The notes beneath the pieces are model-generated. The model searched no databases, was not told the origin of the DNA, and worked only from the letters and a program-made list of their open reading frames with translations. This document shows, one piece after another, positions 14,800 to 25,184 of a DNA stretch of 64,000 bases. A program made the translations under genes and the position numbers. The DNA is from Isoetes taiwanensis (taxonomy: Eukaryota; Streptophyta; Lycopodiopsida; Isoetales; Isoetaceae): the NCBI GenBank assembly GCA_021234155.1, contig JAJEKV010000004.1:13482716-13546715 (forward strand). Reading direction: 5' to 3'. Each line of letters starts with the position of its first letter. Position 1 is the first letter of the stretch.

Positions 14800-14902
14800 A
14801 ATAGAATAGAATAGAATAGAATAGAATAGAATAGAATAGAATAGAATAGAATAGAATAGAATAGAATAGAATAGAATAGAATAGAATAGAATAGAATAGA
14901 AT
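14800..14902 (-). repeat. (TATTC)n LINE 3' tail, about 20 units
   Basis: An essentially perfect run of the pentamer forms the 3' end of the LINE on the minus strand. It sits exactly at the boundary with the duplicated UPP locus. Pentamer tails like this replace poly(A) in some non-LTR families. Confidence 0.9.
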
Positions 14903-15060
14903 ATGATTTTATCGTCCACGGAGACCAACTGGCCTATGGGACCCAAGTACAAAGAGAGAGCAGCAGACGTATTACTACCAGGATTAAAAAAACCCCCGCC
15001 CCGAAGGGTTTTCGGGGGAAAAACCTTAGTAGCAATAAGGATGCTGACATACTGCACAGT

Positions 15061-15089
15061 TATAAAGCACGATTTAATTAATTAGAGAA
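15061..15089 (+). repeat. Left terminal inverted repeat
   Basis: 29 nt beginning TATAAAGCACGATTT, pairing with 25,185-25,213 with two mismatches. Similarity ends abruptly after GAGAA, as expected for a terminal inverted repeat rather than a longer inverted duplication. Confidence 0.75.
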
Positions 15090-15734
15090 TTTCGGAATTC
15101 TAGTTTAGCATGAAATAGGTTCTTGATTGTCTATAAAACACCGTGAATGGTTGCAGCAGAGTAAAAGTTGACGTTTTTTCCGCTGTTTATTGGTCACAAC
15201 CAGCGATGTATCCGACTTTGACATATATAAGGCTATCCCAAGCTCCTTTGTGAGTAAGAGCGGTCCACAAGAAAGAGTGAAAATACTCAGCAGGATCGCC
15301 ACGACGAAGATTTGAAGCTGCCTAGCTGACCCATGGATGTAATATCACAAGTCCCTTAAGCTCTACACATGTATAAAAAGGAATGAAATTGATAATGAGG
15401 ATCGCGGCGGCGGACATTTTGAGCTGTTAAGTCTGCCAATAATTATAAGAAAGTGCTAGCAAATTTCGTGTCAAGGAAAGTTTAGACAAGAAACAGAACT
15501 TAAATAGTAAGAAAACTCAAAGATATGGAGACTTCAAAGCATTGTAATTTATATTCCTCAAACATTTCAATGTACATTACTTTGCCATAGGGGCAGAAAT
15601 TAGTCCATCTGGGTTTCCGATACTGACTCAGGTACAACACCTATCTCAAAGACTATCCTATCTATATGTTCCCCGGCCCCTTTGTAGAAGATCTCTTTGT
15701 GTCCATCTCGGTGTAGCCTGTTACATCGGGATTT

Positions 15735-16523
15735 CTACTGGAACATGGCTCTGTGCAAGGACTTGGACATGTGGATCCGGTCCTTGGTCCAAGTATCGAT
15801 GTCGTGCCCTTCGACGGATCGCCCACACCGCTTCGGCCAAGCAGCGATATCGGGTGCATGGAAGAGTTTCGTTTTTTTCGTCGGTGGAACCTCATGCTCT
15901 TGTGTACCTGATGGCTCATCCTCTTGAACCGCAGGGTCCACGACCATGCCTACGTATTCGAAACTCGACCCGCCTGTCAAGAAAGGCATGTAGGCATCAA
16001 ATTTTTTGTTTAAAGCCCCCAATTTTTGAAACACGGGCTCTAGCGCAATAATACCTTTTTCAGTAGCCTCCAGAAGTCTTTTCGTTTCCTGCATTCTTTC
16101 CTCATAGCTTTTCTCATCCATTTGATCCAAGATTGTATCAATGTTAGATATATCTGTTCTCTGGGTAATGTTCAAATTGATCGCGTTAGGATCATTCACA
16201 GGCTCTGCCTTATCCTCTTCAACTGTCTCCCCAGCGCCCTGGCCCACAAGTTTTTCGAGCTTATCCAGGAAAGCCCTCAGAAATCGGCATACTTTACCCT
16301 GGCTTTCAAAAGCAATACTTTTCTTTCCCTGCATTAAGGCGACACGGGAAGCAGTACCTGCTGAGAAGAAATCAAGAACACAACCATCCTTGGGCACAAG
16401 CTTGTCAACTAGGTAGTAAGCATATGATGTTTTCAACTGGCACTTCAGCACGTGGTCACCTTCCATTCCGACAAACTTGTACCTGGGTTTACCCGTGAAA
16501 TAAGTCTGCCATTTTTTCTTCAT
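15735..16523 (-). CDS. DNA methyltransferase-like protein with SAM motif
   Basis: A 262-codon open frame. Residues about 30-75 read KTSYAYYLVDKL, then DGCVLDFFSAGTASRVAL, then SIAFE. This is the order seen in N4-cytosine/N6-adenine methyltransferases of the DPPY-first class, where a lysine/serine segment precedes motif I (D-x-F-x-G-x-G-like) and a glutamate ends the next strand. Here the glycine pattern is FSAGTAS, slightly atypical. No DPPY-type catalytic motif is visible in the frame or clearly upstream, so activity is doubtful or an upstream exon is missing. The C-terminal half is acidic and helical, without a recognised domain. An in-frame stop lies just upstream of the ATG. Downstream of other minus-strand exons of the element, it is probably the 3' part of a longer gene. 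Function is inference. Confidence 0.55.
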   Translation of the reverse strand: MKKKWQTYFTGKPRYKFVGMEGDHVLKCQLKTSYAYYLVDKLVPKDGCVLDFFSAGTASRVALMQGKKSIAFESQGKVCRFLRAFLDKLEKLVGQGAGETVEEDKAEPVNDPNAINLNITQRTDISNIDTILDQMDEKSYEERMQETKRLLEATEKGIIALEPVFQKLGALNKKFDAYMPFLTGGSSFEYVGMVVDPAVQEDEPSGTQEHEVPPTKKTKLFHAPDIAAWPKRCGRSVEGHDIDTWTKDRIHMSKSLHRAMFQ

Positions 16524-16639
16524 TTTCTCATCAAGTAACCGTTACCAGCGGCGTGCATTGGTGGCAAGGGCGTGTTCTTTGGTGCGGGTGCTCACAGTGT
16601 CAAAGCGAAGCTCCAGCTCGCATTATCGCGTTGACCACG

Positions 16640-17010
16640 AGTAAACTACATTTAATGCACATATGGGTGATGTAATAATGATATTCCTTCACCCTTTTTC
16701 TTGTTGACCCATCCGGCTCGTCATATGTGCCTACAGAGATATGGGACCGCCTTGAATACATTTACGGTCAGTACAAGCAAACGGCAAGTTCACGGACCGC
16801 ATCAGAATCACAAGGTGATAAATGTTAGCGATTGTCATCTTTGGATATTCGCGGTGAAGAGTTCCATGTATTTTTTGCACGTCCATAATGCGCACAATCC
16901 TCTAATGTCTATGAACACCATAGTTGCGTTCTCGATCTTTCGGAGTGGAGGTAGGAATCCCTTCCTTTGTTACAAAGATGTACAACATTTTTCTTCTCCT
17001 TGATCTTGAT
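16640..17010 (-). pseudogene. Decayed coding stretch upstream of the methyltransferase-like ORF
   Basis: The minus strand reads as protein-like sequence in one frame with scattered stops, including IHGTLHREYPKMTIANIY and SVNLPFACTDRKC. It lies where the N-terminal half of a DPPY-first methyltransferase would be expected, but I cannot find a DPPY or NPPY motif. No domain is recognised. Confidence 0.3.
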
Positions 17011-17107
17011 AGCCTCTTTCGTGTTTCAAAATCGATCTAATGGGTTCTAGAAATGCAACGGGCAAATTACCCACAACATGTTCCTTATTATAATTGGCTT
17101 TCATTAC

Positions 17108-17365
17108 TCAGATCCGAATCGGATATATCCGAATCCATTGCTCGTGAAAGCCGGAAATTCGTAAAACCAACTCTTCCCAAAAGTGTATTCCTTCGCGGCG
17201 TGGGACAGCAGATGACAAAATCTCTTTCCGCATGAAGCTCAGGCTTCTAATATCAATGGCGCGCTGCTGGCAATTAAACCTGCCATGATATCCGCTTTGC
17301 ACCTTAATGTATGTCTTTCCTTCCAAAATCTCATCGAGAAGCTGAGAAACCTCTGCATTAGACAT
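17108..17365 (-). CDS. Unrecognised exon of minus-strand module
   Basis: 85 codons starting MSNAEVSQLLDEILEGKTYI. No known domain. It follows the exon ending near 17,387 on the same strand within about 20 nt and may be a separate short gene or a further exon of the same gene. Base composition matches the neighbouring minus-strand exons of the element. Confidence 0.35.
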   Translation of the reverse strand: MSNAEVSQLLDEILEGKTYIKVQSGYHGRFNCQQRAIDIRSLSFMRKEILSSAVPRREGIHFWEELVLRISGFHEQWIRIYPIRI

Positions 17366-17386
17366 GCCTCAAGGTATCTTAACCAG

Positions 17387-17990
17387 GAGTTTTGTTGAAG
17401 AAGTCCTTCGAGGGCTTATCAGGAAAATCTCCATGCTCGTCACAGATCTTTTTATTGACCCATCTGTTGGCCACTTCCATTAACTTTCTGAACACCCGCT
17501 CCTCCATAAAAATAAATTGCTTCTCGTCCTTTAGCTCCTTCACCTTCAACGTTGTGGTAGCTATCTCGTGGAAGTCCTACAAAACAAATGGTCAGGGAAA
17601 TCGCGCCGCATGATGTCTTTGAGCTAAGATAATAAAAATACCTTCCATGCTGAGGTGGTGGCAGTACCAATGGGACCTTGAGGAGGACAACCATACGCTT
17701 TATGTTGATGCCGTAGCTGTTGAAGCTTCTCTAACAATGGCTCTCTATATACAGTGTTAGCGATGACTTCATTGCACTGAATGCTCAACTCAATATATTC
17801 TCTATCTGTCAAGTTTCCATTAAGCACTCTTGTTCTTCTCCTCGCGTAGGCTTTAGCAAACTCCATCTGATGTTCCCGTTCTCCAACAAGACAAAGATAG
17901 CGGTTTGTACGCACATATCCGTGGTTACCGGATATTATCCAAAATTTCTTGCCCTTCAAGTCACCTCTCGTACTCCATGTGATCTTTTTC
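17387..17990 (-). CDS. Unrecognised two-exon gene segment of the element
   Basis: An open frame from about 17,990 runs through KKFWIISGNHGYVRTNRYL and ends with SAWK at a GT donor near 17,640. After a 60-nt intron with a TTTTGTAG acceptor (about 17,579), the frame resumes as DFHEIATTTLKVKELKDEKQ and stops near 17,387. The second exon is charged and helical. The splice junction fits well, so these are real exons. Function is unknown. It belongs to the minus-strand module upstream of the methyltransferase-like gene. Confidence 0.5.
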
Positions 17991-18035
17991 CCGAAATAAT
18001 GTGCACTTGTAAGTTAGGCGACCACAAACCGTAAA

Positions 18036-18330
18036 TCATGAACAATAACAATCACCGGTAATGGGGTCGAAGGGGACAACATCTACGGTGTGAGCACCTC
18101 CGTAGGATACGCCTTGAAACTCTTCACGAGAGTCCGCGACGCATTGGTCGTTTGAACGCATTCGATGCGTGAGGTTAGCAGGAGCTGGTTCGCAATCGAA
18201 TATTGAAACCTTCATAAACCCGTTCACACCAAGCGGGTAGAACCATTTGAATTGTTCAAGCTTCATGCGGTTTGTTACGCCAATTTTGCGTTCTTCTTGA
18301 GATTGAATTTGAGGTCCGGCCGGCAGTTCG
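18036..18330 (-). CDS. Unrecognised exon of minus-strand module
   Basis: The open frame upstream of and including MKLEQFKWFYPLGVNGFMKV and CEPAPANLTHRMRSNDQC. It can be extended upstream in frame to about 18,330 (CFELPAGPQIQSQEERKIGV). It is followed by only about 45 nt before the next exon, so its 3' junction is unclear. No domain recognised. Confidence 0.4.
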
Positions 18331-18789
18331 AAGCAATAGGAAATGCTAGCCTCTTGGACGATGCAAAGACCGAGACGGAAGGGGGTGTTGGAAGAAGAAG
18401 GTTCTCGCTATCCAAGTATTGAGTTTGCGGAGGTTGATTCTGAACTTTGGGATGGTAGAATCTTTAGACACAGGAGGGGGAGCACAAATAGCCAAAGGTT
18501 GAGCGGGATCTATAATAGCGGATGGTTGGGCGGTGGAAACAGGCTCCCACGGAGAGGGCTCGGGTTCGGTGGGCGCCTCGCTATAGATAATGGCTTCACA
18601 TGTTTTTCTTCGCTGAGCCCTTAACGGCCAGTGTCCATTACAGAAGGCATCTTCTCATCTCGCTTAGCTTTCAGTGCAATGCTAGGTGGTTTCTTATCTG
18701 CCTGCAAACCTTTTCTGCATGTCGAGATATATCCCTATTGCCCGTTATTCCAGACAGGGACAGAGATTCATAGGACCCAAGTAGTACCT

Positions 18790-19170
18790 ACCGTATCCTT
18801 TTCCTGACCGGTAGGAACATTCTTTCCGATTCTTAGAAGCTTGTTTAACTTGCTAGCTGTCATGAGCGAGGGATCATAGTTTGTCCACTTAAGGACATAC
18901 TCAATGAACTGCAAATTCTGTGTGTCCTCTACGCTGCATATAATAGCATCTTGGACATTTTGTTCCTTCCCACATAGCGATTGCAATTCCTATCTGCTGT
19001 ATGTCATCGGCTTTCTTGCGATCCCGAGGAACAAGCAGAGGTCTTTACTGGCGGCCGCCTTTCGTGCAATGGAATTGCACATTGCAATTTCAATGCACCA
19101 CTTTCTTTCATTTGAAGGTGTGATGATCTTATTGGGCTCAACGTCTGGGCCGCGATACAAATCCAGAGCT
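18790..19170 (-). CDS. Unrecognised first or early exon of minus-strand module
   Basis: After a TTACTTGCAG acceptor at about 19,171, the minus strand reads LDLYRGPDVEPNKIITPSNE, EIAMCNSIARKAA and YVLKWTNYDPSLMTASKLNK, ending at a GATACG|GTAGGT donor near 18,790. One in-frame stop interrupts it near 19,000. The next exon (about 18,690) starts ADKKPPSIALKAKRDEK and runs into a proline-rich frame with stops. This is the 5' part of the divergent minus-strand gene; family unknown. Confidence 0.4.
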
Positions 19171-19228
19171 GCAAGTAAAAGGTGGGTCAGTATTCCCTAA
19201 TGGACAAGTTCTTCCGTAAAATCAACAG

Positions 19229-20770
19229 GATCGCGGTCGCGATTTTCAAGAGATCTTACGACGATCGCGGCCGCGATCCTCATGAGTGATTCAGAAGATC
19301 GCGCCGCGAGGTCGTGGAGCTCTCTTGAAGATCGCGATCGCGATGTTGTTGACCACTCAACACGACATCGCGCCGCCGATGCTACCGAAAGACTCGCCAG
19401 ATCGCAGACGCCGATCCGTCCGACATTCAAAGCAGATCGCGCCGCCATCCCGTTGAGTTCCGCATCTTCCTCATGACTACACGCATCTAAAAGGTGAAGA
19501 GTCTAATTAAACATATCGAAAGAAATCGCGCCCGCGATCTTGTTGAGCTGAGAGGGTTGGAACTAACCTTCTCTGAGGTGGGCTTTTGGTGCCATGGATC
19601 GCCGACGCGGGAGGCTTTTTCAAAAAAACGGGTTGATTTCGATCGTGGAAGGCGCCGGAGGAGCTTAAGGCGCTTTCGAATCGAAGGCGCCATTTAAATC
19701 GGGCCGGGCGAATGAAGTTCGAAAAGGATCGCGAGAATAAATATCAATCTGGGAAGCCGGATTAATTTAATCCGCACGCAGCGGACTGGCACGCCATAAT
19801 TGCCTGCCATTATTACGGCCGGCATTCATAAATACCCACCATTAATGCAGCCGCCCGTATTTATGGACGGCCAACAACTTTATTGTAAACGTGGCTTTTT
19901 CCGGACAAGAGGTACTTCTGGTCGTGCACCTCCATATTCAAAAAGTGTACGTAATAAAGGACCTACGGAACCAAAATTAAGACGCCTCTGGAGCGCGGTT
20001 GAAGGCCTGAAAGAGACAACTGATTTCAAATTTTAAACCTGAATTTCGCGCTCGATGAAGAGGGCGGGATTTCCAGTTTGTAATCCAGCAGTGTGTTCTG
20101 GAAGGCGCTCGTTCTTCTCGTCTGGGCGCTCGTTGGGTTTTTGGAGCCGCTCGATCTGTTCTTCAGGGCTGTAGTGCTGATCTTGAAGGCGCTCGCCTAC
20201 TTTAAGCTACCGGGGTACAAAATCCTAATGCCTTACTGTCTAGCCACCTAGAAGTTGTCGAATTCAGGAGAGATTTTCGATTTGTTGTTTATGTATAGGT
20301 TATAATAGTGCCTTCACAACCATAACAAGATAGGTTATCGAGGCCCAATTGAATTGTTTATTTCTCGGACTAATTGATAGTGAGGGAATATCACGGTAAC
20401 ACAATGGTTCTGCTAATGGTTCTGCTCCCACCTGTTCAATTCACGACAAATCTCCATTTTAATTAACTGACAGGCAATTTTCGTTGTGGAAATAACAGCT
20501 GCAATTAATATTCACATAGACATTTGATTTGCGAGACTTACTCAAGCATCTATTTTTTGCTCAGTTCGACCTGTTCGGATGTCTGCCTGAAAGAATCGCG
20601 ACTGCGTTCATCCGGAGCATAGCAGTTATATAGCGACGCGAGATTACATCGAATTAATCGCGATTGCGATCTTGTGGAGGTAAGTCCAGTAGATAAGTGG
20701 TTTTTAAATGGTTAGTTAGATTAGACAAAGTTTCTAGGTCCAGCAGATCGCCATCGCGATGTTGACGAGC
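19229..20770. promoter_or_regulatory. CpG-rich GATCGCG palindrome array between divergent modules
   Basis: About a dozen variants of GATCGCG-N-CGCGATC occur, several followed by CTTGTTGAG or GTTGTTGAC. Clear copies: 19,229, 19,263 (16-bp perfect palindrome), 19,297, 19,330, 19,366, 19,400, 19,435, 19,523, 20,593, 20,656 and 20,747. Copies are spaced 30-90 nt within two clusters and are diverged, so they are not a simple satellite. The array lies between the minus-strand exons and the start of the plus-strand transposase module. A shared bidirectional promoter, transposase-binding sites or 5' untranslated repeats are all possible. Confidence 0.65.
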
Positions 20771-20771
20771 A

Positions 20772-21484
20772 GTGTTGACTTTCTTCAGGATGGAAGCCCT
20801 ACAGTCTTTCTACCTGTTGGGGAAGAAGGTGGCCGAGGGCAGAGTGCATAACTTCAAAAATCACCACAACATCCCCGTGCCAGACGAATTGATAGTAGTT
20901 TCTCTTGTCGTTGTCTTTGATGGGCAGATACCACTGCCGTATCCAGAACCGGAATTGAACCACCTAGAGGAGGCTGTTGGTAGCTTCATTCTTTGGTCCA
21001 AAAGCGACGTTCAGAATGAAATCACTCCAGCACCCGATGTTAGCACACCACCGGGTCAGATCAAACGGATAAATTGGCAAGTTCCAGTAAACTCCTGTGA
21101 AGGAAACAAGTGAACCAATTGAATTGCGGGGGGGATTTGGGGGATAAACTAGTGGAAAAAAGACATGTGAGTTATCGCGACGAAAGTGCCGCAAAACCGC
21201 CTTATGCTACAGGTGTCATCGTTTTCGCAGATCCAAACGATGCCGTATCTGACATGAAGTTGGGTGAAGCATGGATAGGGGTTTCTGTTATGAATTTGTT
21301 GCCAATGCCCGAGAAGATTTCTATGCTCTGTCAGGCTTGTGCAGAAATGCCACAGATGCATGACTTGGTGAGATGGCCAATAGCATTGGTTCTCGTTGAC
21401 AGTATTCCAGTTTCTAGCCTAGTTACGGGCCGTGAAGGAGACCGAGGTCGAGAAGGAAGCTTATGCCGCGAGGCCGGAGGCTAG
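20772..21484 (+). CDS. N-terminal region of transposon protein (plus module)
   Basis: Begins after a TTTCTTCAG acceptor. The first frame (MEALQSFYLLGKKVAEGRVH, then VPDELIVVSLVVVFDGQIPL and EEAVGSFILWSKSDV) resembles the beta-strand-rich domains seen in plant transposon-associated proteins (DUF8039-like, from memory). It stops at 21,113. A second frame (21,110-21,484) reads GVIVFADPNDAVSDMKLGEA and GVSVMNLLPMPEKISMLCQA and is probably the next exon or a frameshifted continuation. The region precedes the transposase relic on the same strand and is likely the N-terminal part of the same protein. Confidence 0.5.
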
Positions 21485-21510
21485 AGTAACAAAAAGACAA
21501 GCATTACCAC

Positions 21511-23927
21511 ATGGTGAACAGGAAGGCGAGAGGACGCTCGACCCCAAAAAAAGGTGAAAGGAAAACCACACCTGAAGCTATCTTGCAGTTCAGGTCCTCG
21601 ATGTGCTGCTTGAAGAGATGTTGTGCTAATTTCACAGTTAAGGAGATATCCGCCATGAGGACCTTCTACTGGAACATGAAAAACTCAGAACGTACGACTT
21701 TTGCGTACAACATGCTAGATCTTTGTTCAGAGAATGGATGTGTGAAAAAGCTAATGCTGAACAACAGGGAAGTCTGTGTGAAGGCATGGCATAGTGCATA
21801 CGGTATACCAGTTTCTACATTTTACAAATGGAGGAAGCTTTTTATGGAAGGGCACAGGATTGCGGAGCATGGAAACTCCGGGTCCATGAAGCCAAGGTCT
21901 CATACATCGGCGGAGGTCTTTGTGCTATCTATATACATAGATGAAAATGCTGAAACTATGCCACACCGCTCAAAGGTTACGAAAGTGGGGAACTAGAAAA
22001 TGTGAAGAGATTACCTTCCATCTTGACTAAAAAGGACATACATCAAGAGGTAGATATAACCGTCCACGAGATGACAGGAAAACATGTTTCTCAATCGTCC
22101 TTCTTGTCAACGTGGAAGGATAACCACTCTGAGGTAGCAATCGCCAAAAGGATAGCATTTTCTAAGTGTAATACCTGTATTGTGATAAAGGAGAAACTTG
22201 CCAAGACTAGAGATCCAAGAGAGAGAAGAGAGCTCGCCGTGGAAAGGAAATCTCACATGACAGTTTCAACTTTCCGCAGAGAGTCTCATCGGGTGGAGAG
22301 CTTTGTCTCATCGATCTCCTGAAAATGCCTTAACCATTATACATGATAAGATGGATCAGAATAAGACGATGGTTCCTCGTCTGGAGAAGCTAGCAAAATC
22401 TGTATGGAGGGGTGAACGGTTGAAGGTGAGTCTTACTGGTGCTCTCATGCGTGGGCATGGTGTAGGTGCTTTGGGCCACTTCTCGCTGGACCTCTGGCCA
22501 GATGATTCGAATTTTCATGTGGGATCTTTAAATCATACCTTGAAAACACTAGAGAATCAATCTGAGGACAACTGGGGTCATTTGAGAAATACAGATCATC
22601 AAGGAATTTCTTTGGGTGGAGCAATTATGAACACGGAAGCCCTTAGGACAAAAATGGTGAATGGCACTAGAAATGATTTTATGCCTCCTATCAAGGGCCC
22701 CCTCGACACGAAGAAGTTGCCTAGGAGGCTTTACTTGCAAGCTAGACAATTGCTCAGGACAAAACAAGAACAGGTATCTTTTCTCTTACTTGTCATATTT
22801 GGTCTGGTTAGGTGTCTTCGATCAGGTGCAACTGGGATTCATGATGGTTGGACACACCCACGATGACATAGATGCCCTCTTTGGAAACTACTCCACTCTA
22901 TTGAGAAGATCAGATGCATTGACTATTCCGGAGCTTATGCAACTCTTCAGGCAGTGTAGTTCAAAGTCTCCTACGCCCTACCTTGTGTCTGAGGTTCCCA
23001 ACTGGAAAGAATTCGTGAAAGGTTTTATCCCTGATAAGAAGGACCGTTTATGTGGTCATTTGGAACCTCTACTCTTCAAGTTCTGCATGAATGATGGATG
23101 GCCACTAATGTTCTACAAGATGAGGTCGGGGGCATAGGAGTGGCTACCTGAAAAGGGAATTAAAATGTGGAAGGAGGATGCCCAAGGCTTACCTATGATT
23201 CCTAGAGGGTCACCTAAGGTCGTGCAGCCATATCAGAGCTTGACAGATATAGGTGCCTTGAGAGCTTCAATTGCCAAGTACATGATGCACTGGGCAGCTA
23301 TTTCTAGAGCCGGCGATAACTCATGGTCTCACACATATATGAATGAAGTTATTGACTACTGGTCCACCTTGTTGCGAGTGCTTGGGGACGTTCAGCCCGG
23401 GAGAACTGTCATTCAGATCGGCCCGCCCAAAGACGAGACAAACTGCATTAGAAGAACCCGACAACTTATTGGTAGATGAACACATTGGTGCATCTCATTA
23501 TGTCGGGCCTTTCTCTGGTAGACCCAAGAACCCTGTTGAAATATTCGACCCCTACCAAGATGTGAAGAAAGGAATGCTCTTGCTGATCAGGCCACATGAT
23601 AACTGCCCGACGTGGATGGCCTTTGCGGAAGAGGACCCAGTAGAGGACCCTAATCTCCCTCACTATGAAGAGGTGTTTGTTTCTTGGTTTGAGCCTGTTG
23701 CCAGAAAGGGTACCTCATATGCAATGCAGTATAGGGATTGCTGGAGTAAGAATTGGAGACCGAATCCCAATGACCCGCCACGGTACCAACATTTGAAAAC
23801 GATAGACTATGGTTGGGCTGTAGGGACCAGGCCGTTGTCAGCGGTGATCCCCAGTAGTGTGGGGGCTCAGTTGCAAGAATTAGTGGCTAAAGAAGCTAAG
23901 TTAAACGACGAGGATGAGAACTCTTGA
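21511..23927 (+). pseudogene. DDE-type transposase relic of the TIR element
   Basis: Ordered fragments of one protein. A helix-turn-helix-like segment (VSTFYKWRKLFMEGHRIAEH) comes first, then TLTRK-type helical sequence with CNTC. An acidic motif HDKMDQNKT (about 22,350) follows, then KLDNCSGQNKNRYLFSYLSY (about 22,735) and GHTHDDIDALFGNYS (about 22,850). A C-terminal domain ends at 23,927. The three acidic motifs have the order and spacing of a DDE/DDD nuclease; the LDNC...NKNR...GHTH signature recalls the DUF7869 group (from memory). Frame changes near 22,000, 22,300, 22,740 and 23,450 and a stop at 23,135 disable it. The element is therefore non-autonomous now unless another copy supplies transposase. 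Confidence 0.7.
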
Positions 23928-24221
23928 GGTATGCAATGCTCTTTTACATAATTACTATATCATACATGACATGCAGCTTACAATAGACTAGATATTATTC
24001 ATTAGGCTTTGTGTTTTTCATCTCAACACAAGAGCTCTTACACTATACAATGCCAAACAGGTGATTCATTCATCTTCACCTGTAGTAGTGATCCCTACAT
24101 ATCTGTAGTAGTGATCCACGATATCTCATAGCTCATCTTTCGGGAAGCCAAATCGGATGGATCATAACACGAATTTGGAGGGGCAATGAATCTCGGCCCA
24201 AAGCTTTTTTAGCGGTAGGGA

Positions 24222-24323
24222 TCAAGAAGAAGATGCCCTGTCTAGGCAACCAACAAGATCTTCGTGGCTCATTGAGCACTTGATCGCCTCAATGTGGTGA
24301 ATTGAAGAAGGCGAAAAATCCAT
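24222..24323 (-). pseudogene. Truncated copy of small gene (33 codons)
   Basis: Starts MDFSPSSIHHIEAIKCSMSH and stops after 33 codons. Its HIEAIKCSMSHEDLVGCL segment aligns with EHIRSFKCYLSYNDLGECA in the 75-codon gene at 24,702-24,929. Their upstream regions also align, with TTTATAGTGAAGT and GTGAATTATTGG in both. This copy has lost the C-terminal part. Function unknown. Confidence 0.45.
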
Positions 24324-24701
24324 GGGGGATGAATGAAATTTAGCCCCGAAGTGAGAAGCTTTTATAGTGAAGTGGAATGATTGAGGTGAATTATTGGGGT
24401 AGACTTTCGCCCCCATTATTGAAGCGTGTATCGATTTGTTGTATACGTACAATAATATTACTGATTTCATACTAATATGCGTATGTTTGAAAACATGTTT
24501 GCTTGACGAATTTAGCTATGATTGAATTCAATGACAGCTTGCAGAAAAAGTGGAGGTGGGATAGCACATCGTTACAATATACTCAGTTAAGGTACGTGAT
24601 ATTACATCCTTAATCAGAATGCTATTACATCCTTACTTAGTTATTAGGTACCCATGTCATTATTACATTATTGGCGGTCGCAGATTCACTCGTCATCAAC
24701 A

Positions 24702-24929
24702 TCAAAGCTTCGTGATGCCATTCAGCTCATAGATCTCCTGATCAGGAAGCCAGTAAATGTGGACCTTAACACGAGTGAGCTTCCTGCAAGCACTAGCAGG
24801 TCCATCAGCTTTAGATAAGAGCCATGGATCAAGCTTAACGCCATTTCTAGCGCATTCGCCCAGATCGTTGTAGCTCAAGTAACACTTGAAAGAGCGGATG
24901 TGCTCTGGACGAGGCATCGAGGAAGCCAT
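24702..24929 (-). CDS. Small unrecognised gene of the element, 75 aa
   Basis: Starts MASSMPRPEHIRSFKCYLSY and ends YELNGITKL. Charged and soluble, no signal peptide, no known domain. A TATAGTGAAG block about 35-50 nt upstream is shared with the shorter paralogue at 24,323, indicating duplication of gene plus promoter. It lies between the transposase and the right inverted repeat, on the opposite strand to the transposase. Small accessory proteins are common in complex DNA transposons, but no role is visible. Confidence 0.45.
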   Translation of the reverse strand: MASSMPRPEHIRSFKCYLSYNDLGECARNGVKLDPWLLSKADGPASACRKLTRVKVHIYWLPDQEIYELNGITKL

Positions 24930-25184
24930 GGAAGAGGAATGGCCTCTACCCCCTCGTCAAGCCGTTTTTATAGTGAAGTAAAATTATTTATGTGAATTAT
25001 TGGTGTACAATGTAGGGCCATTATTGAGCTTCTACGAGTGTCATGTACACGTACAAGTATAACACAAAATTTTTATGTATATGTGTATGTTAATTACCTC
25101 ATGTTTCTTGTGCTCGAGAAGTAGGTGAAAGTATTCGTGCTAGAGCAAATTAGGTGTGCTTAAAATTCTCAAAATGGGCTTATT

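Noticed and set aside
14782-15057. ORF with repeated FYSIL motif as a gene
   Set aside because: The repeats are the translated (TATTC)n LINE tail; the rest is LINE 3' sequence.
19197-19476. Arg/Asp-rich ORFs on both strands as proteins
   Set aside because: They translate the GATCGCG palindrome array; both strands are open because of the repeat, not selection.
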